64,000 nt of DNA from Endozoicomonas euniceicola (lineage in GTDB: Bacteria; Pseudomonadota; Gammaproteobacteria; Pseudomonadales; Endozoicomonadaceae), in contig NZ_CP103300.1 of NCBI RefSeq assembly GCF_025562755.1, forward strand, positions 868,001-932,000. The letters are read 5' to 3'. The position numbers and the translations under genes are program-made. The notes below the pieces were generated by a model. That model ran no database searches and was not told the DNA's origin. It saw only the letters and a list, made by a program, of their open reading frames with translations. How positions within the stretch are numbered: position 1 is the first letter of the stretch; every line of letters starts with the position of its first letter. Shown here in pieces: positions 33,095 to 42,190 of this stretch.

Positions 33095-33481
33095 ATGCAT
33101 GAGCCCCGAGGTGAACTGGTTCTTCGCACTCTGGCAATGCCTGCGGACACCAATGCCAATGGTGATATCTTTGGTGGCTGGATACTGTCGCAGATGGATC
33201 TGGCTGGCGGTATGGCAGCCAAGCAGTGCGCCCACAGTCGTATATCAACCGTTGCTATAGAATCCATGTCCTTCCACCAGCCAGTCAAAGTCGGTGACGT
33301 TATCTGCTGTTACGCCGAGTTCATGCATATTGGCACGACGTCAATGCGTATTAAGCTGGAAGTATGGAGCTTGAAGATGCCATTCAACCAGAAACGGGTC
33401 AAAGTCACAGAGGGCCTTTTCACTTACGTTGCCATAGACGACGATGGAAAACCTCACCCTGTCGATCGTCCTCAAGCCTGA
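33095..33481 (+). CDS. yciA: Acyl-CoA thioesterase, YciA type
   Basis: 128-residue hotdog-fold enzyme. LRTLAMPADTNANGDIFGGWILSQMDLAGG (active-site Asp region), FHQPVKVGDVICCYAEF and MRIKLEVW match YciA, a broad-range acyl-CoA hydrolase forming hexamers. It lies 39 bp before udk on the same strand. Confidence 0.94.
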   Translation: MHEPRGELVLRTLAMPADTNANGDIFGGWILSQMDLAGGMAAKQCAHSRISTVAIESMSFHQPVKVGDVICCYAEFMHIGTTSMRIKLEVWSLKMPFNQKRVKVTEGLFTYVAIDDDGKPHPVDRPQA

Positions 33482-33519
33482 ATCTCTATTCATCCACAAC
33501 TCCCAATGGTGGATTATTT

Positions 33520-34140
33520 ATGAAACAAAAAACCATCCTTGTCGGTGTTGCCGGTGCTTCTGCATCAGGTAAAAGCCTGCTGGCCAACACCCTGATCGAA
33601 GAGTTGCAGTCGGAACATCTGTGTATCATCTCGGAAGATTCTTACTACAAGGATCAGACTCACCTGACCATGGACGAACGTGTTCGCACTAACTACGACC
33701 ATCCAGATTCCATGGATCATGAACTGATGCTGGAGCACATGCGCCAGTTGAAAACAGGCAAAGCCGTTGACGTTCCTATTTACGACTATTCGATTCACAA
33801 CCGAAAAGACGAGAGCCGTCATGTATTGCCAGCCCGTGTGGTGATTGTTGAAGGTATTCTGTTGTTTACCCGCCCGGACATTCGTGAAGCCTTCGATTTA
33901 CGCTTTTATATGGACACACCTCTGGACATCTGCCTGATTCGTCGTATGAAGCGCGATATTGTCGAACGTGGTCGCGATGTTGATTCCGTGATCAAGCAGT
34001 ACCTTGAAACCGTACGCCCAATGTTCCTGCAGTTTATTGAACCTGCCCGACAGCACGCTCACCTGATCATCCCTCAAGGCGGAAAAAACCGTATTGCTAT
34101 TGATCTGATCAAAACCAAAATTCGTGATCTGATCGATTAA
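33520..34140 (+). CDS. udk: Uridine kinase family protein
   Basis: 206 residues from ATG 33520 (preceded by GGTGGA), since the long upstream extension of the frame overlaps yciA in another phase. P-loop GASASGKSLLA, EDSYYKD, YDHPDSMDHELM, YDYSIHNR and VEGILLFTRPDIRE identify uridine/cytidine kinase in pyrimidine salvage. It is shorter than the E. coli enzyme only by a few residues. Confidence 0.92.
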   Translation: MKQKTILVGVAGASASGKSLLANTLIEELQSEHLCIISEDSYYKDQTHLTMDERVRTNYDHPDSMDHELMLEHMRQLKTGKAVDVPIYDYSIHNRKDESRHVLPARVVIVEGILLFTRPDIREAFDLRFYMDTPLDICLIRRMKRDIVERGRDVDSVIKQYLETVRPMFLQFIEPARQHAHLIIPQGGKNRIAIDLIKTKIRDLID

Positions 34141-34148
34141 CAGACAAC

Positions 34149-34184
34149 CAATGCAGCTTACTGTTAAAAAAACTGAAGCTGCAT
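34149..34184 (+). terminator. 10-bp-stem hairpin after udk
   Basis: AATGCAGCTT and AAGCTGCATT pair perfectly around a 16-nt loop, 9 bp after the udk stop. The T tract is poor. Confidence 0.5.
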
Positions 34185-34234
34185 TGCCTGTATTTGATCC
34201 GTCATTCAAAAAAGTTGAATTAATAATCAACCCT

Positions 34235-34262
34235 TTGATCTTTGACAATGATTTTGTATACT
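34235..34262 (+). promoter_or_regulatory. Candidate promoter for guaC
   Basis: TTGATC, a 16-bp spacer and TATACT, about 210 bp before guaC. The long leader (34270-34475) shows no purine-riboswitch core that I can recognise. Confidence 0.4.
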
Positions 34263-34475
34263 CGCCTGGTATAAGCGTCAAAACTCTGCATTCCTTTCCG
34301 ATACTGCTTTCAGTAATACTGCACCCAGTAAAAACGGAAATTCCTATCAGGCACCCGCCGCTTGTACATCACCCTCTGTATTAACCTGTAAACACAGGCA
34401 TGAGTCTCATAATTTTATCACTCAACGACAGTGACAGAATTATTATGGAAAGACTGATGTCTTAACGGGAAGATT

Positions 34476-35513
34476 ATGCGCGTTGAAGCTGATATCAAGC
34501 TGGGCTTTAAAGATGTACTGTTCAAGCCTAAGCGTTCCACTCTGAAGAGCCGTTCCCAGGTAAGCCTGGAGCGTACCTTCCGCTTTGTTCACACCGATAC
34601 AGAATGGACTGGTGTTCCTGTCATCGCTGCCAACATGGACACCGTTGGTACCTTCAACATCGCTCTGGCCCTGGCCGAGCACAAAATGCTGACTGCTGTG
34701 CACAAGCACTACACCGTTGAAGAATGGAAAGCCTTTCTGGCTGACGCCCCTGAAGGCATTCAGGAGCACATTATGGTTAGCTCCGGTACTTCCGACAGCG
34801 ATTTCAATAAAGTAAACGAAATCCTGGCCCTGGACAGTAAGCTGCGTTTCATCTGCATCGACGTAGCCAACGGTTACTCCGAACACTTTGTATCCTACGT
34901 AACCCGCGTACGTAAGGCTCACCCTGACAAAGTCATCATTGCTGGCAACGTCGTTACCGGTGAAATGGTTGAAGAACTGATTCTGAAAGGCGCTGACATT
35001 GTAAAAGTTGGCATCGGTCCTGGTTCCGTATGTACGACCCGCGTTAAAACCGGTGTTGGCTACCCTCAACTGTCTGCCACTGTAGAGTGCGCCGATGCGG
35101 CTCACGGCGTTGGTGGCCAGATCATCTCTGACGGCGGCTGCACCTGTGCAGGCGACGTATCCAAAGCCTTTGGCGGTGGTGCCGACTTCGTCATGATTGG
35201 CGGCATGTTTGCTGGCCACGACGAATCCGGTGGCGAGCTGGTAGAAGAAGACGGCAAGAAATTCCGTCTGTTCTACGGCATGAGCTCTGAAACAGCCATG
35301 GACAAGCACTCTGGCGGTGTTGCCACATACCGAGCCTCTGAAGGCAAAACGGTTAAAGTACCTTACCGTGGCCCAATCGTTGAAACCGTACAGGACATTC
35401 TGGGCGGCGTTCGCTCCACCTGCACCTACGTGGGCGCTGCAAAGCTGAAAGAACTGACTAAGCGTACTACGTTTATTCGAGTTCAGGAGCAGGAAAACCG
35501 TATCTTTAACTGA
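34476..35513 (+). CDS. guaC: GMP reductase
   Basis: 345 residues. FKDVLFKPKRSTLKSRSQVSL, VIAANMDTVGTF, DVANGYSEHFV, GPGSVCTTRVKTGVGYPQ (catalytic Cys), GGADFVMIGGMFAGHDESGG and YRGPIVETVQDILGG are GuaC signatures. It converts GMP to IMP with NADPH. A ribosome-binding site (AACGGGAAG) precedes the ATG. A 376-codon frame opposite it is a coding shadow. Confidence 0.97.
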   Translation: MRVEADIKLGFKDVLFKPKRSTLKSRSQVSLERTFRFVHTDTEWTGVPVIAANMDTVGTFNIALALAEHKMLTAVHKHYTVEEWKAFLADAPEGIQEHIMVSSGTSDSDFNKVNEILALDSKLRFICIDVANGYSEHFVSYVTRVRKAHPDKVIIAGNVVTGEMVEELILKGADIVKVGIGPGSVCTTRVKTGVGYPQLSATVECADAAHGVGGQIISDGGCTCAGDVSKAFGGGADFVMIGGMFAGHDESGGELVEEDGKKFRLFYGMSSETAMDKHSGGVATYRASEGKTVKVPYRGPIVETVQDILGGVRSTCTYVGAAKLKELTKRTTFIRVQEQENRIFN

Positions 35514-35644
35514 TACTGAGCAGGCACTACCGTTATTCTTAAGCAGAATGACGGTAGCGTTAACATCAAACAAAATATTTACGAAGGAAATTTGTCACTG
35601 ACTATTATCAATACTCAACTCTGGCAAACCCGGGTTACAACAAC

Positions 35645-36997
35645 GTGTTTTTACCAGCTACAGCCTTCATCTCTTCCGCCACCTCCTGCCAGCAAAAAAA
35701 CCTCACACGTACATTCATCTACCTGCTTCTTGTAACCCTTTCAACAGTAAGCAACTGTGCAGCTGGAGCCTGGGACATTGAATGCCAACTGAAGGATCAC
35801 CTCGATCCGGAATCAGGCAAATTAAAAAAAGACAGCCCATTTTCAATCATTGTCTGCAAATATAAAAACTTACAAACTGAACAGACAACCAGTATTTCTT
35901 TTCTGGCCAACCCACAAGAAAACACATTAGTCCTGACAGATACAGCCCCTTCAGAAAGCGACTCACTGGAACCGATCGCCGTTGCCAGCGAGGACTTAAC
36001 ATCAACGGCCCTGATCAACACAGCTGAAACAACAAGACCAAACTTGGCATTCCAGATCGCAATAGAGCAAGCCATTCAAGCACACGCAAATCTTCCTGCC
36101 TGCGGCAGAACCTTCCCCCACCCCTACGCCTTCAAACCCATTGATCACCAGCTTGCAGAGGCGGCAAGAGATAACTTCGATAAGCTATTAGGAGAAACAG
36201 AGCCCCCAGCCATCCTTCAGGCTCTGAGCCGGTTCCGTGCAATCAACTGGATTCGCGCAAACTGGGACACAGTCTCTGCCTTTATCAATCAATACAAAAG
36301 CTATTTACTTGGTGCAGCAGGGGGAAGCTCTTTTCTCAGCATATTTTATGGTGCTGGCCTGACAAAAAGCTTCGCACGATTCGAGCCCGAACCATCATAC
36401 GACTTTGCCGGTTGCCTTATGACTGCCGAGGTGAAAACCAATGAGTTCCTTTCAGACATGTTCTACGCAAACGTCACAATCCGCCAGTTCACTTACGAAA
36501 ACACCCTGAAAGAAATGGACGCGGGCCTTGTCAGAACTCCCGTTCTTGTTCGCACCACCGGCCGGTTTACTGGTTTCAGTAGCCATACGGCCAACTGCCG
36601 CTGCCCGGTATGCCCCGGCACAACGATTACAGCAGCCAGCGGCTTTGATGGCTGCCTGGTTGATTTCCACATCCAGACAGACGCCCTGTTCGCCCATTTA
36701 CTTGATTTAACCGGAGGCAATATGGACAGAAGGCTGAATGCAAAGATACCCATTGAAGGTTACTTTAGCGAGTTTGACACACCAGTCGGTATAACCACAG
36801 ATTCACAATGCCAATGCCTGCCATGCCCCAAACAACAGACCGAAGCCTCAGAGAAAATTGGCTCTACAATGCTCAGCATTACCAACTGGCTCGGCGCTGC
36901 CATTGCGGCAGCCACTTTTATGACTGCTGTCTACCTGATTAAAAAATACTGCCTGCGAAGGCACCCTAATAAGTTGCAACGACCCCTCGTTGAATAA
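35645..36997 (+). CDS. Orphan Cys-rich exported protein with C-terminal membrane anchor
   Basis: 450 residues, probably from the GTG at 35645. A signal peptide or anchor (TRTFIYLLLVTLSTVSNCAAG) precedes a large outside domain. Cys pairs occur in CRCPVCPG (about 320) and CQCLPCP (about 393), besides IECQ, IVCK and PACG. The C-terminal SITNWLGAAIAAATFMTAVYLI followed by KKYCLRRH is a stop-transfer segment. Another hydrophobic stretch lies near 220 (YLLGAAGGSSFLSIFYGAG). No family recognised. The 3' end overlaps convergent pflA by 32 bp. Confidence 0.6.
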   Translation: MFLPATAFISSATSCQQKNLTRTFIYLLLVTLSTVSNCAAGAWDIECQLKDHLDPESGKLKKDSPFSIIVCKYKNLQTEQTTSISFLANPQENTLVLTDTAPSESDSLEPIAVASEDLTSTALINTAETTRPNLAFQIAIEQAIQAHANLPACGRTFPHPYAFKPIDHQLAEAARDNFDKLLGETEPPAILQALSRFRAINWIRANWDTVSAFINQYKSYLLGAAGGSSFLSIFYGAGLTKSFARFEPEPSYDFAGCLMTAEVKTNEFLSDMFYANVTIRQFTYENTLKEMDAGLVRTPVLVRTTGRFTGFSSHTANCRCPVCPGTTITAASGFDGCLVDFHIQTDALFAHLLDLTGGNMDRRLNAKIPIEGYFSEFDTPVGITTDSQCQCLPCPKQQTEASEKIGSTMLSITNWLGAAIAAATFMTAVYLIKKYCLRRHPNKLQRPLVE

Positions 36998-37697
36998 ACT
37001 CTTTTTTAATAGCCTCAAGCTGCTCAGTCGTCGGCGGCGTCACAGACTCCAGCTCATACGTATCATTGAGCAAGTCCCACTTATGCACCCCCAGGGCGTG
37101 ATAAGGCAAGATCTCTACCTTCTCGACGTTTTTCATGGGCGCTATAAACTCAGCCATCCTTGCCGCATACTGAGGATCAACCGTATACCCTTCAACCACC
37201 ACATAACGAATCCAGACCGGCTTGTTAATCTTATGCAGATAACGGGCAAAATTTAATGGATGTTGATTGGTCACGTAGGTCAGCTTCTGATGCATTGCAT
37301 CATCAATCTGCTTGAGATCCAGCAATACCAGATCGGTATTCGCCAGCAGTCGCTCAACCGGCTCGGAAATGGTTTTGGTAAAACCATTAGTATCCAGACA
37401 GGTGTGCATACCCGCCTTACGACACTCGGCAAACAAATCAGCCACAAACTCAGCCTGGATCAGCGGCTCACCGCCGGTAACCGTCACACCACCGGACAGA
37501 AAATTCCTGACCTTGTAGATATCCTGAAACACCTCTCCATGACTTTTAAGTTCACCACCTTCACGCAGATCCCAGGTATCCCGGTTATGGCAGTAACGGC
37601 AGCGCATATGACATCCCTGCATAAACACCACATAACGGATACCCGGTCCGTCGACGGTACCAAATGAATCCTGAGAATGAACACGACCTAAAGACAT
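36966..37697 (-). CDS. pflA: Pyruvate formate-lyase activating enzyme
   Basis: 243 residues. Radical-SAM cluster C29-x3-C33-x2-C36 in QGCHMRCRYCHNRDTW, SGGVTVTGGEPLIQ (SAM binding) and DTNGF are diagnostic. It installs the glycyl radical on PflB under anaerobic conditions. It follows pflB on the same strand, with a terminator hairpin in the 94-bp gap that would lower its expression relative to pflB. Confidence 0.96.
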   Translation of the reverse strand: MSLGRVHSQDSFGTVDGPGIRYVVFMQGCHMRCRYCHNRDTWDLREGGELKSHGEVFQDIYKVRNFLSGGVTVTGGEPLIQAEFVADLFAECRKAGMHTCLDTNGFTKTISEPVERLLANTDLVLLDLKQIDDAMHQKLTYVTNQHPLNFARYLHKINKPVWIRYVVVEGYTVDPQYAARMAEFIAPMKNVEKVEILPYHALGVHKWDLLNDTYELESVTPPTTEQLEAIKKEFIQRGVVATY

Positions 37698-37729
37698 AAT
37701 ACTTTATTCACTTGTATGCACTTACAACA

Positions 37730-37768
37730 AAAAAGGCCGACTAAAAGCCGGCCTTTTTCAGATCACAT
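37730..37768. terminator. Terminator between pflB and pflA
   Basis: AAAAAGGCCG and CGGCCTTTTT around a 9-nt loop, with T tracts on both strands. On the pfl strand it should be a partial terminator reducing pflA transcription. Confidence 0.8.
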
Positions 37769-37791
37769 CGCTAAGCGTCAAACGCTTTTCT

Positions 37792-40077
37792 TTACATGGT
37801 AGCAGTAAAGGTACGAGTGATAACGTCACGCTGCTGCTCTGGAGTCAGAGAGTTAAAGCGCACTGCGTAGCCGGATACACGGATAGTCAGAGAAGGGTAC
37901 TTGTCCGGATTCTCGACAGCGTCTTCCAGCATTTCACGGTTCAGTACGTTGACGTTCAGGTGCTGACCACCTTCAACTTCCTGACCTTCATTGTGGAAGT
38001 AACCATCCATCAGGCCTACCAGGTTACGACGACGACCGTCCTCATCCTTACCCAGTGCATTCGGCACGATGGAAAAGGTGTAGGAGATACCGTCTTTCGC
38101 ATAAGCAAACGGCAGTTTAGCAACAGAACTCAGAGAGGCAATCGCACCACTCGTGTCACGACCGTGCATTGGGTTAGCACCCGGACCAAATGGCTGACCT
38201 GCACGACGACCGTCTGGCGTATTACCCGTCTTCTTACCGTACACAACGTTGGAAGTGATGGTCAGGATAGACTGAGTAGGAATGGCTTCACGGTACATGG
38301 TGTGAGAAGCCACCTTCTTCATGAAGCGCTCAACCAGGTCACAGGCAATAGCGTCTACACGCTCATCGTTGTTACCAAATTTCGGATAATCACCTTCGAT
38401 TTCGAAATCAGTCGCAATACCGTTTTCGTCACGAACCGCCTTGACCTTGGTGAACTTAATCGCTGCCAGAGAGTCAGCCGCAACGGACAGACCCGCAATA
38501 CCACAAGCCATGGTACGTACTACGTCACGGTCGTGCAGAGCCATCAGGGAAGCTTCGTAGGAGTACTTGTCGTGCATGTAGTGAATGCTGTTCAGAGCAA
38601 CCACGTACTGAGTCGCCAGCCAGTCCATGAAGTGATCCAGACGGGCGTCAACCTCTTCGTAATCCAGAATTTCGCTGGTTACCGGAGCTTCTTTAGGGCC
38701 TACCTGCAGGCCGGTCTTCTCATCAACACCACCGTTGATGGCCAGCAGCAGGGTCTTGGCCAGGTTGGCACGAGCGCCGAAGAACTGCATTTGCTTACCC
38801 AGAACCATCGGGGATACACAGCAGGCAATGGCGTAGTCATCGCTATCCATGTCCGGACGCATCAGGTCGTCGTTTTCGTACTGGATAGAGCTGGTGTCGA
38901 TGGACACTTTAGCGCAGTACTCTTTGAAGCCCTTAGGCAGTTCTTCAGACCACAGTACAGTGATGTTTGGCTCCGGAGATGGGCCCATGGTGTACAGGGT
39001 ATTCAGGAAACGGAAGCTGTTCCTGGTAACCAGAGTACGGCCATCCAGACCCATGCCACCAATAGACTCAGTCGCCCAGATCGGGTCGCCGGAGAACAGG
39101 TCGTCGTACTCAGGAGTACGCAGGAAGCGAACCATACGCAGCTTCATAACGAAGTGGTCGATCATTTCCTGGGCCTGATCTTCAGTAATCAGGCCAGCTT
39201 TCATGTCACGTTCAATGTAAACGTCCAGGAAGGAAGCTACACGACCCAGAGACATAGCAGCACCATTCTGAGACTTAACCGCAGCCAGATAGCCGAAGTA
39301 AGTCCACTGAACCGCTTCCTGAGCATTCTTAGCAGGTACAGAAATGTCGCACTCGTACTTGGCGGCCATTTCCTTAATCTGCATCAGAGCACGGATTTGC
39401 TCCATGATCTCTTCACGCAGCTGAATGGTACGCTCCAGCTTCTCACCGCTTTCCAGAACAGCGTCCAGGCTCTTGTGCTGGGCTTTCTTGTCATTGATCA
39501 GGAAATCAATACCGTACAGAGCAACACGACGGTAGTCGCCGATAATACGACCACGGCCGTAAGCATCCGGCAGACCGGTGATAACACCAGACTTACGGCA
39601 GGCGCGAACGTCCGGAGTGTAAGCATCAAATACACCGGCGTTGTGAGTCTTGCGATACTCGGTAAAGATCTTCTTGACCATTGGGTCCAGCTCTTTACCG
39701 TACACCTGACAGGAAGTCTCAACCATACGAATGCCGCCATTAGCAATAATGGCACGCTTCAGAGGCTTGTCAGTCTGCAGACCAACAATGGTTTCCAGAT
39801 CCTTACGGATGTAACCAGCGTCGTGGGAAGTGATGGTAGAAGGCAGGTCGGTATCGAAATCAACCGGCGCGTGAGTGCGGTTTTCTTGCTTAATGCCTTC
39901 CATTACGTCGGCCCACAGGGTATCTGTAGCCTTGGTCGAGCCAACCAGGAAGTCGTCACCACCCTCATAAGGGGTGTAGTTCTTCTGGATAAAGTCGCGA
40001 ACGTTTACGCTGTTTGCCCAGTCGCCCTGAACAAAACCTTCCCATGCTGTGGGAATTTCATTGACTTGAGTGCTCAT
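37792..40077 (-). CDS. pflB: Formate C-acetyltransferase (pyruvate formate-lyase)
   Basis: 761 residues, close to E. coli PflB. The adjacent active-site cysteines Cys419-Cys420 are in AIACCVSPM and the radical-bearing Gly736 in RVSGYAVRF near the C-terminus. It cleaves pyruvate with CoA to acetyl-CoA and formate during fermentation. It is upstream of its activase, and an FNR-like box lies about 115 bp upstream of the start. The equally long open frame on the opposite strand is a codon-bias shadow. Confidence 0.98.
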   Translation of the reverse strand: MSTQVNEIPTAWEGFVQGDWANSVNVRDFIQKNYTPYEGGDDFLVGSTKATDTLWADVMEGIKQENRTHAPVDFDTDLPSTITSHDAGYIRKDLETIVGLQTDKPLKRAIIANGGIRMVETSCQVYGKELDPMVKKIFTEYRKTHNAGVFDAYTPDVRACRKSGVITGLPDAYGRGRIIGDYRRVALYGIDFLINDKKAQHKSLDAVLESGEKLERTIQLREEIMEQIRALMQIKEMAAKYECDISVPAKNAQEAVQWTYFGYLAAVKSQNGAAMSLGRVASFLDVYIERDMKAGLITEDQAQEMIDHFVMKLRMVRFLRTPEYDDLFSGDPIWATESIGGMGLDGRTLVTRNSFRFLNTLYTMGPSPEPNITVLWSEELPKGFKEYCAKVSIDTSSIQYENDDLMRPDMDSDDYAIACCVSPMVLGKQMQFFGARANLAKTLLLAINGGVDEKTGLQVGPKEAPVTSEILDYEEVDARLDHFMDWLATQYVVALNSIHYMHDKYSYEASLMALHDRDVVRTMACGIAGLSVAADSLAAIKFTKVKAVRDENGIATDFEIEGDYPKFGNNDERVDAIACDLVERFMKKVASHTMYREAIPTQSILTITSNVVYGKKTGNTPDGRRAGQPFGPGANPMHGRDTSGAIASLSSVAKLPFAYAKDGISYTFSIVPNALGKDEDGRRRNLVGLMDGYFHNEGQEVEGGQHLNVNVLNREMLEDAVENPDKYPSLTIRVSGYAVRFNSLTPEQQRDVITRTFTATM

Positions 40078-40192
40078 TCAGCAAGCTCCTCGTGTTTTGG
40101 AGTCAGTCAAAGTGCTGCGGAGATATCTGATAAAAATTGTCGATTGCGAAGACTATGGTCGAATAAGGTTGAACCATCATTGAGAGCGAGAG

Positions 40193-40206
40193 TTGAGCTA
40201 GATCAA
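40193..40206 (-). promoter_or_regulatory. FNR-like box upstream of pflB
   Basis: TTGAGCTAGATCAA matches the FNR/CRP-type palindrome TTGAT-N4-ATCAA at 9 of 10 defined positions. It lies 116 bp before the pflB start, suitable for activation under oxygen limitation. Confidence 0.6.
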
Positions 40207-40867
40207 AACTCGACATCTGCCTGTATAGTAAATTACTTAACATAAAGTGCCATACAGAAGGTTTTCAAAACACTCTCTCTACCAAACTTGCTGACAATAG
40301 TTATAGCTGATAATAGAAGTCCTGCATGAACAGTTTCTTCTGGTTAATCTCGCTCTCTGCAGCCGCTTAAAATTGCTCCTGCAAACATATCCCATGTACG
40401 GCTTTACCACTATCGGGGCTAATACTTACGCACGTACTAACTTTTTGTCAGCACGGTCAATCCCATTCAACCAGCAACCAATACCCCTGCAGCACACTTA
40501 TCTTTTTTCATCGTTAAATGCAGTTAATTGCTTAATTTCCCTAAAAACAGAATCAATATAATAAAATCCACTCAACAGCCATTCGCTTTTCTTATACCGT
40601 TCAGAGTAAAGATAAATTAAATTAACAGATTGGTTATTAGCACCCCCCTTACATTCAAAAATATTATGAAACAAATAACGTCATGAATAATCGACCTGCT
40701 ATGATTCGATTGAATCAAAATTCAACCCTTAATTTTTCCACCTAAGTAATGTTGATTTTATTTAGGTAATGCTACCTATACATGCTCTACTGGGTATTTA
40801 ATACCATCGTACAACAAATAAAGAGTTTAACTTAATGATCTGGGATGAATCTTAACTGGAGGCAATA
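40207..40867. other. Long AT-rich intergenic region between pflB and the basic orphan gene
   Basis: No gene is supported; a 62-codon frame (40373-40561) lacks a ribosome-binding site and similarity. It must hold the promoter of the gene at 40868. A short motif at 40364-40385 (CGCTTAAAATTGCTCCTGC) recurs almost exactly at 50291-50309. Confidence 0.5.
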
Positions 40868-41338
40868 ATGAGCAAATACATTTATGCCACTGTCTACGAG
40901 CAATTCACTGGCCTTAAACCGCCAGAGCCAAAATCACACAAACCAAGACGCAGACGCGGGTACGGTCACCCATACCGAATGCGGCTGAATATGCAGGAGG
41001 AACAGGATACGCAGGAAATAAACAACGACGAAGAAGGTAGCTCTCTGGAAGCCGGTGACTCAATCCACACCATTGATCACAAGTTCGACAAACCCAGATT
41101 TAATGACTCGTTTGATATCAATTCCGGAATTCATTCTGAACCAGGTATGAAACCTCGATCCGACAGGATTAGAAACAGAAACTATAACCGGTCAGGTAAA
41201 TCAATTCTTTCGAATAACGCAACGTTCCAGAATCCACCTGAAGAAAAATCAACCCGAACACCTAAAGTGACCTATAAAAAGCGTCGCCAACTTGTTGGTC
41301 ATAATGTTGGACAAAGCGACAGCATAACAGACGCCTGA
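40868..41338 (+). CDS. Orphan hydrophilic, basic-acidic protein
   Basis: 156 residues with a strong ribosome-binding site (GGAGG, 6 nt before the ATG), the main support for its reality. Composition is highly charged: PKSHKPRRRRGYGHPYR near the N-terminus, an acidic middle (QEEQDTQEINNDEEGSSLE) and a basic C-terminus (TYKKRRQL). It is probably disordered and could be nucleic-acid-binding or secreted. No family recognised. Confidence 0.5.
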   Translation: MSKYIYATVYEQFTGLKPPEPKSHKPRRRRGYGHPYRMRLNMQEEQDTQEINNDEEGSSLEAGDSIHTIDHKFDKPRFNDSFDINSGIHSEPGMKPRSDRIRNRNYNRSGKSILSNNATFQNPPEEKSTRTPKVTYKKRRQLVGHNVGQSDSITDA

Positions 41339-41487
41339 AGGCTGACATCCCGTATATCAGCGACAACGCTGAACCCGAATTCTTTCCAGATCGTTCAACA
41401 TTGGTTGAATAGTCTATAGTTGCACAGGTTATCCTCCGGATAACTTCTATGGCTTACACATACTCACTTAAAAACCAGTGGGTCTAT

Positions 41488-41523
41488 AAGTACCTGACAG
41501 ATCAATTCTATGGTCAGGTACTT
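41488..41523. terminator. 11-bp-stem hairpin between convergent genes
   Basis: AAGTACCTGAC and GTCAGGTACTT pair perfectly around a 14-nt loop, 10 bp past the mgsA stop. No clear T tract. Confidence 0.5.
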
Positions 41524-41532
41524 AAAGATCAA

Positions 41533-41991
41533 TCAGGACGATCTGGAACGAAGGTAACAGTCGTAATCAGGAATTCTTCGTTCGTGGCTTTTCTTCATCA
41601 TTGGCGATGAGAATACAAAGTCCGCTGAACTCTCATTACAGGCCACCGGGATATTCCATACCGCCGCAATCCTCAGCAGAGCCTTAATATCCGGGTCGTG
41701 GGGCTGTGACTCAAACGGGTCCCAGAAAAATACCAGCAAATCCAGCTTACTCTCTGAAATCAGCGCGCCTATCTGCTGGTCACCCCCCAGCGGACCACTG
41801 ATAAATTTATGAATCGGAAGTTCAAGGTGCTCCTCCAGCAGCCCTCCTGTGGTACCTGTCGCATAGAGCTCATGATTAACCAGTTCGTCCTTGTGACGCA
41901 TGGCCCAGGCCATCAGCTCATCTTTTTTATTATCATGTGCTACCAGCGCAATGCTTTTTTTCACAGGAACCGTATGACTTTTATATTCCAT
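41533..41991 (-). CDS. mgsA: Methylglyoxal synthase
   Basis: 152 residues. IALVAHDNKKDELMAWA, YATGTTGGLLEE, SGPLGGDQQIGALI (catalytic Asp) and LLVFFWDPFESQPHDPDIKALLRIAAVWNIPVACN are the MgsA fold. It converts dihydroxyacetone phosphate to methylglyoxal, relieving sugar-phosphate stress. Monocistronic. Confidence 0.97.
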   Translation of the reverse strand: MEYKSHTVPVKKSIALVAHDNKKDELMAWAMRHKDELVNHELYATGTTGGLLEEHLELPIHKFISGPLGGDQQIGALISESKLDLLVFFWDPFESQPHDPDIKALLRIAAVWNIPVACNESSADFVFSSPMMKKSHERRIPDYDCYLRSRSS

Positions 41992-42190
41992 AAATCAACC
42001 TGAATGCTCGTTGAAAACCACCATGTTTAACGGTTAAGCCCCTTGGCTGTCAATCAACATTGCTGCATGATAGCTGCATGAAATCAATATAATGCGATAT
42101 ACCTGCCACTGATTCACTGAAGCGGCTATAGTGAATACGAAATAAGGCAAAAAAGCATTCACCACTCACTTCAATGCAAAGGAGAAAAGA

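Noticed and set aside
34270..34475. Purine riboswitch in the guaC leader
   Set aside because: No conserved three-way-junction core could be recognised.
34443..35573. 376-codon open frame antisense to guaC
   Set aside because: Same cause: guaC is a clear full-length gene with strong codon bias.
37960..40245. 761-codon open frame on the plus strand opposite pflB
   Set aside because: pflB is unmistakable on the minus strand; the antisense protein has no domain and its openness reflects the strong codon bias of a highly expressed gene.
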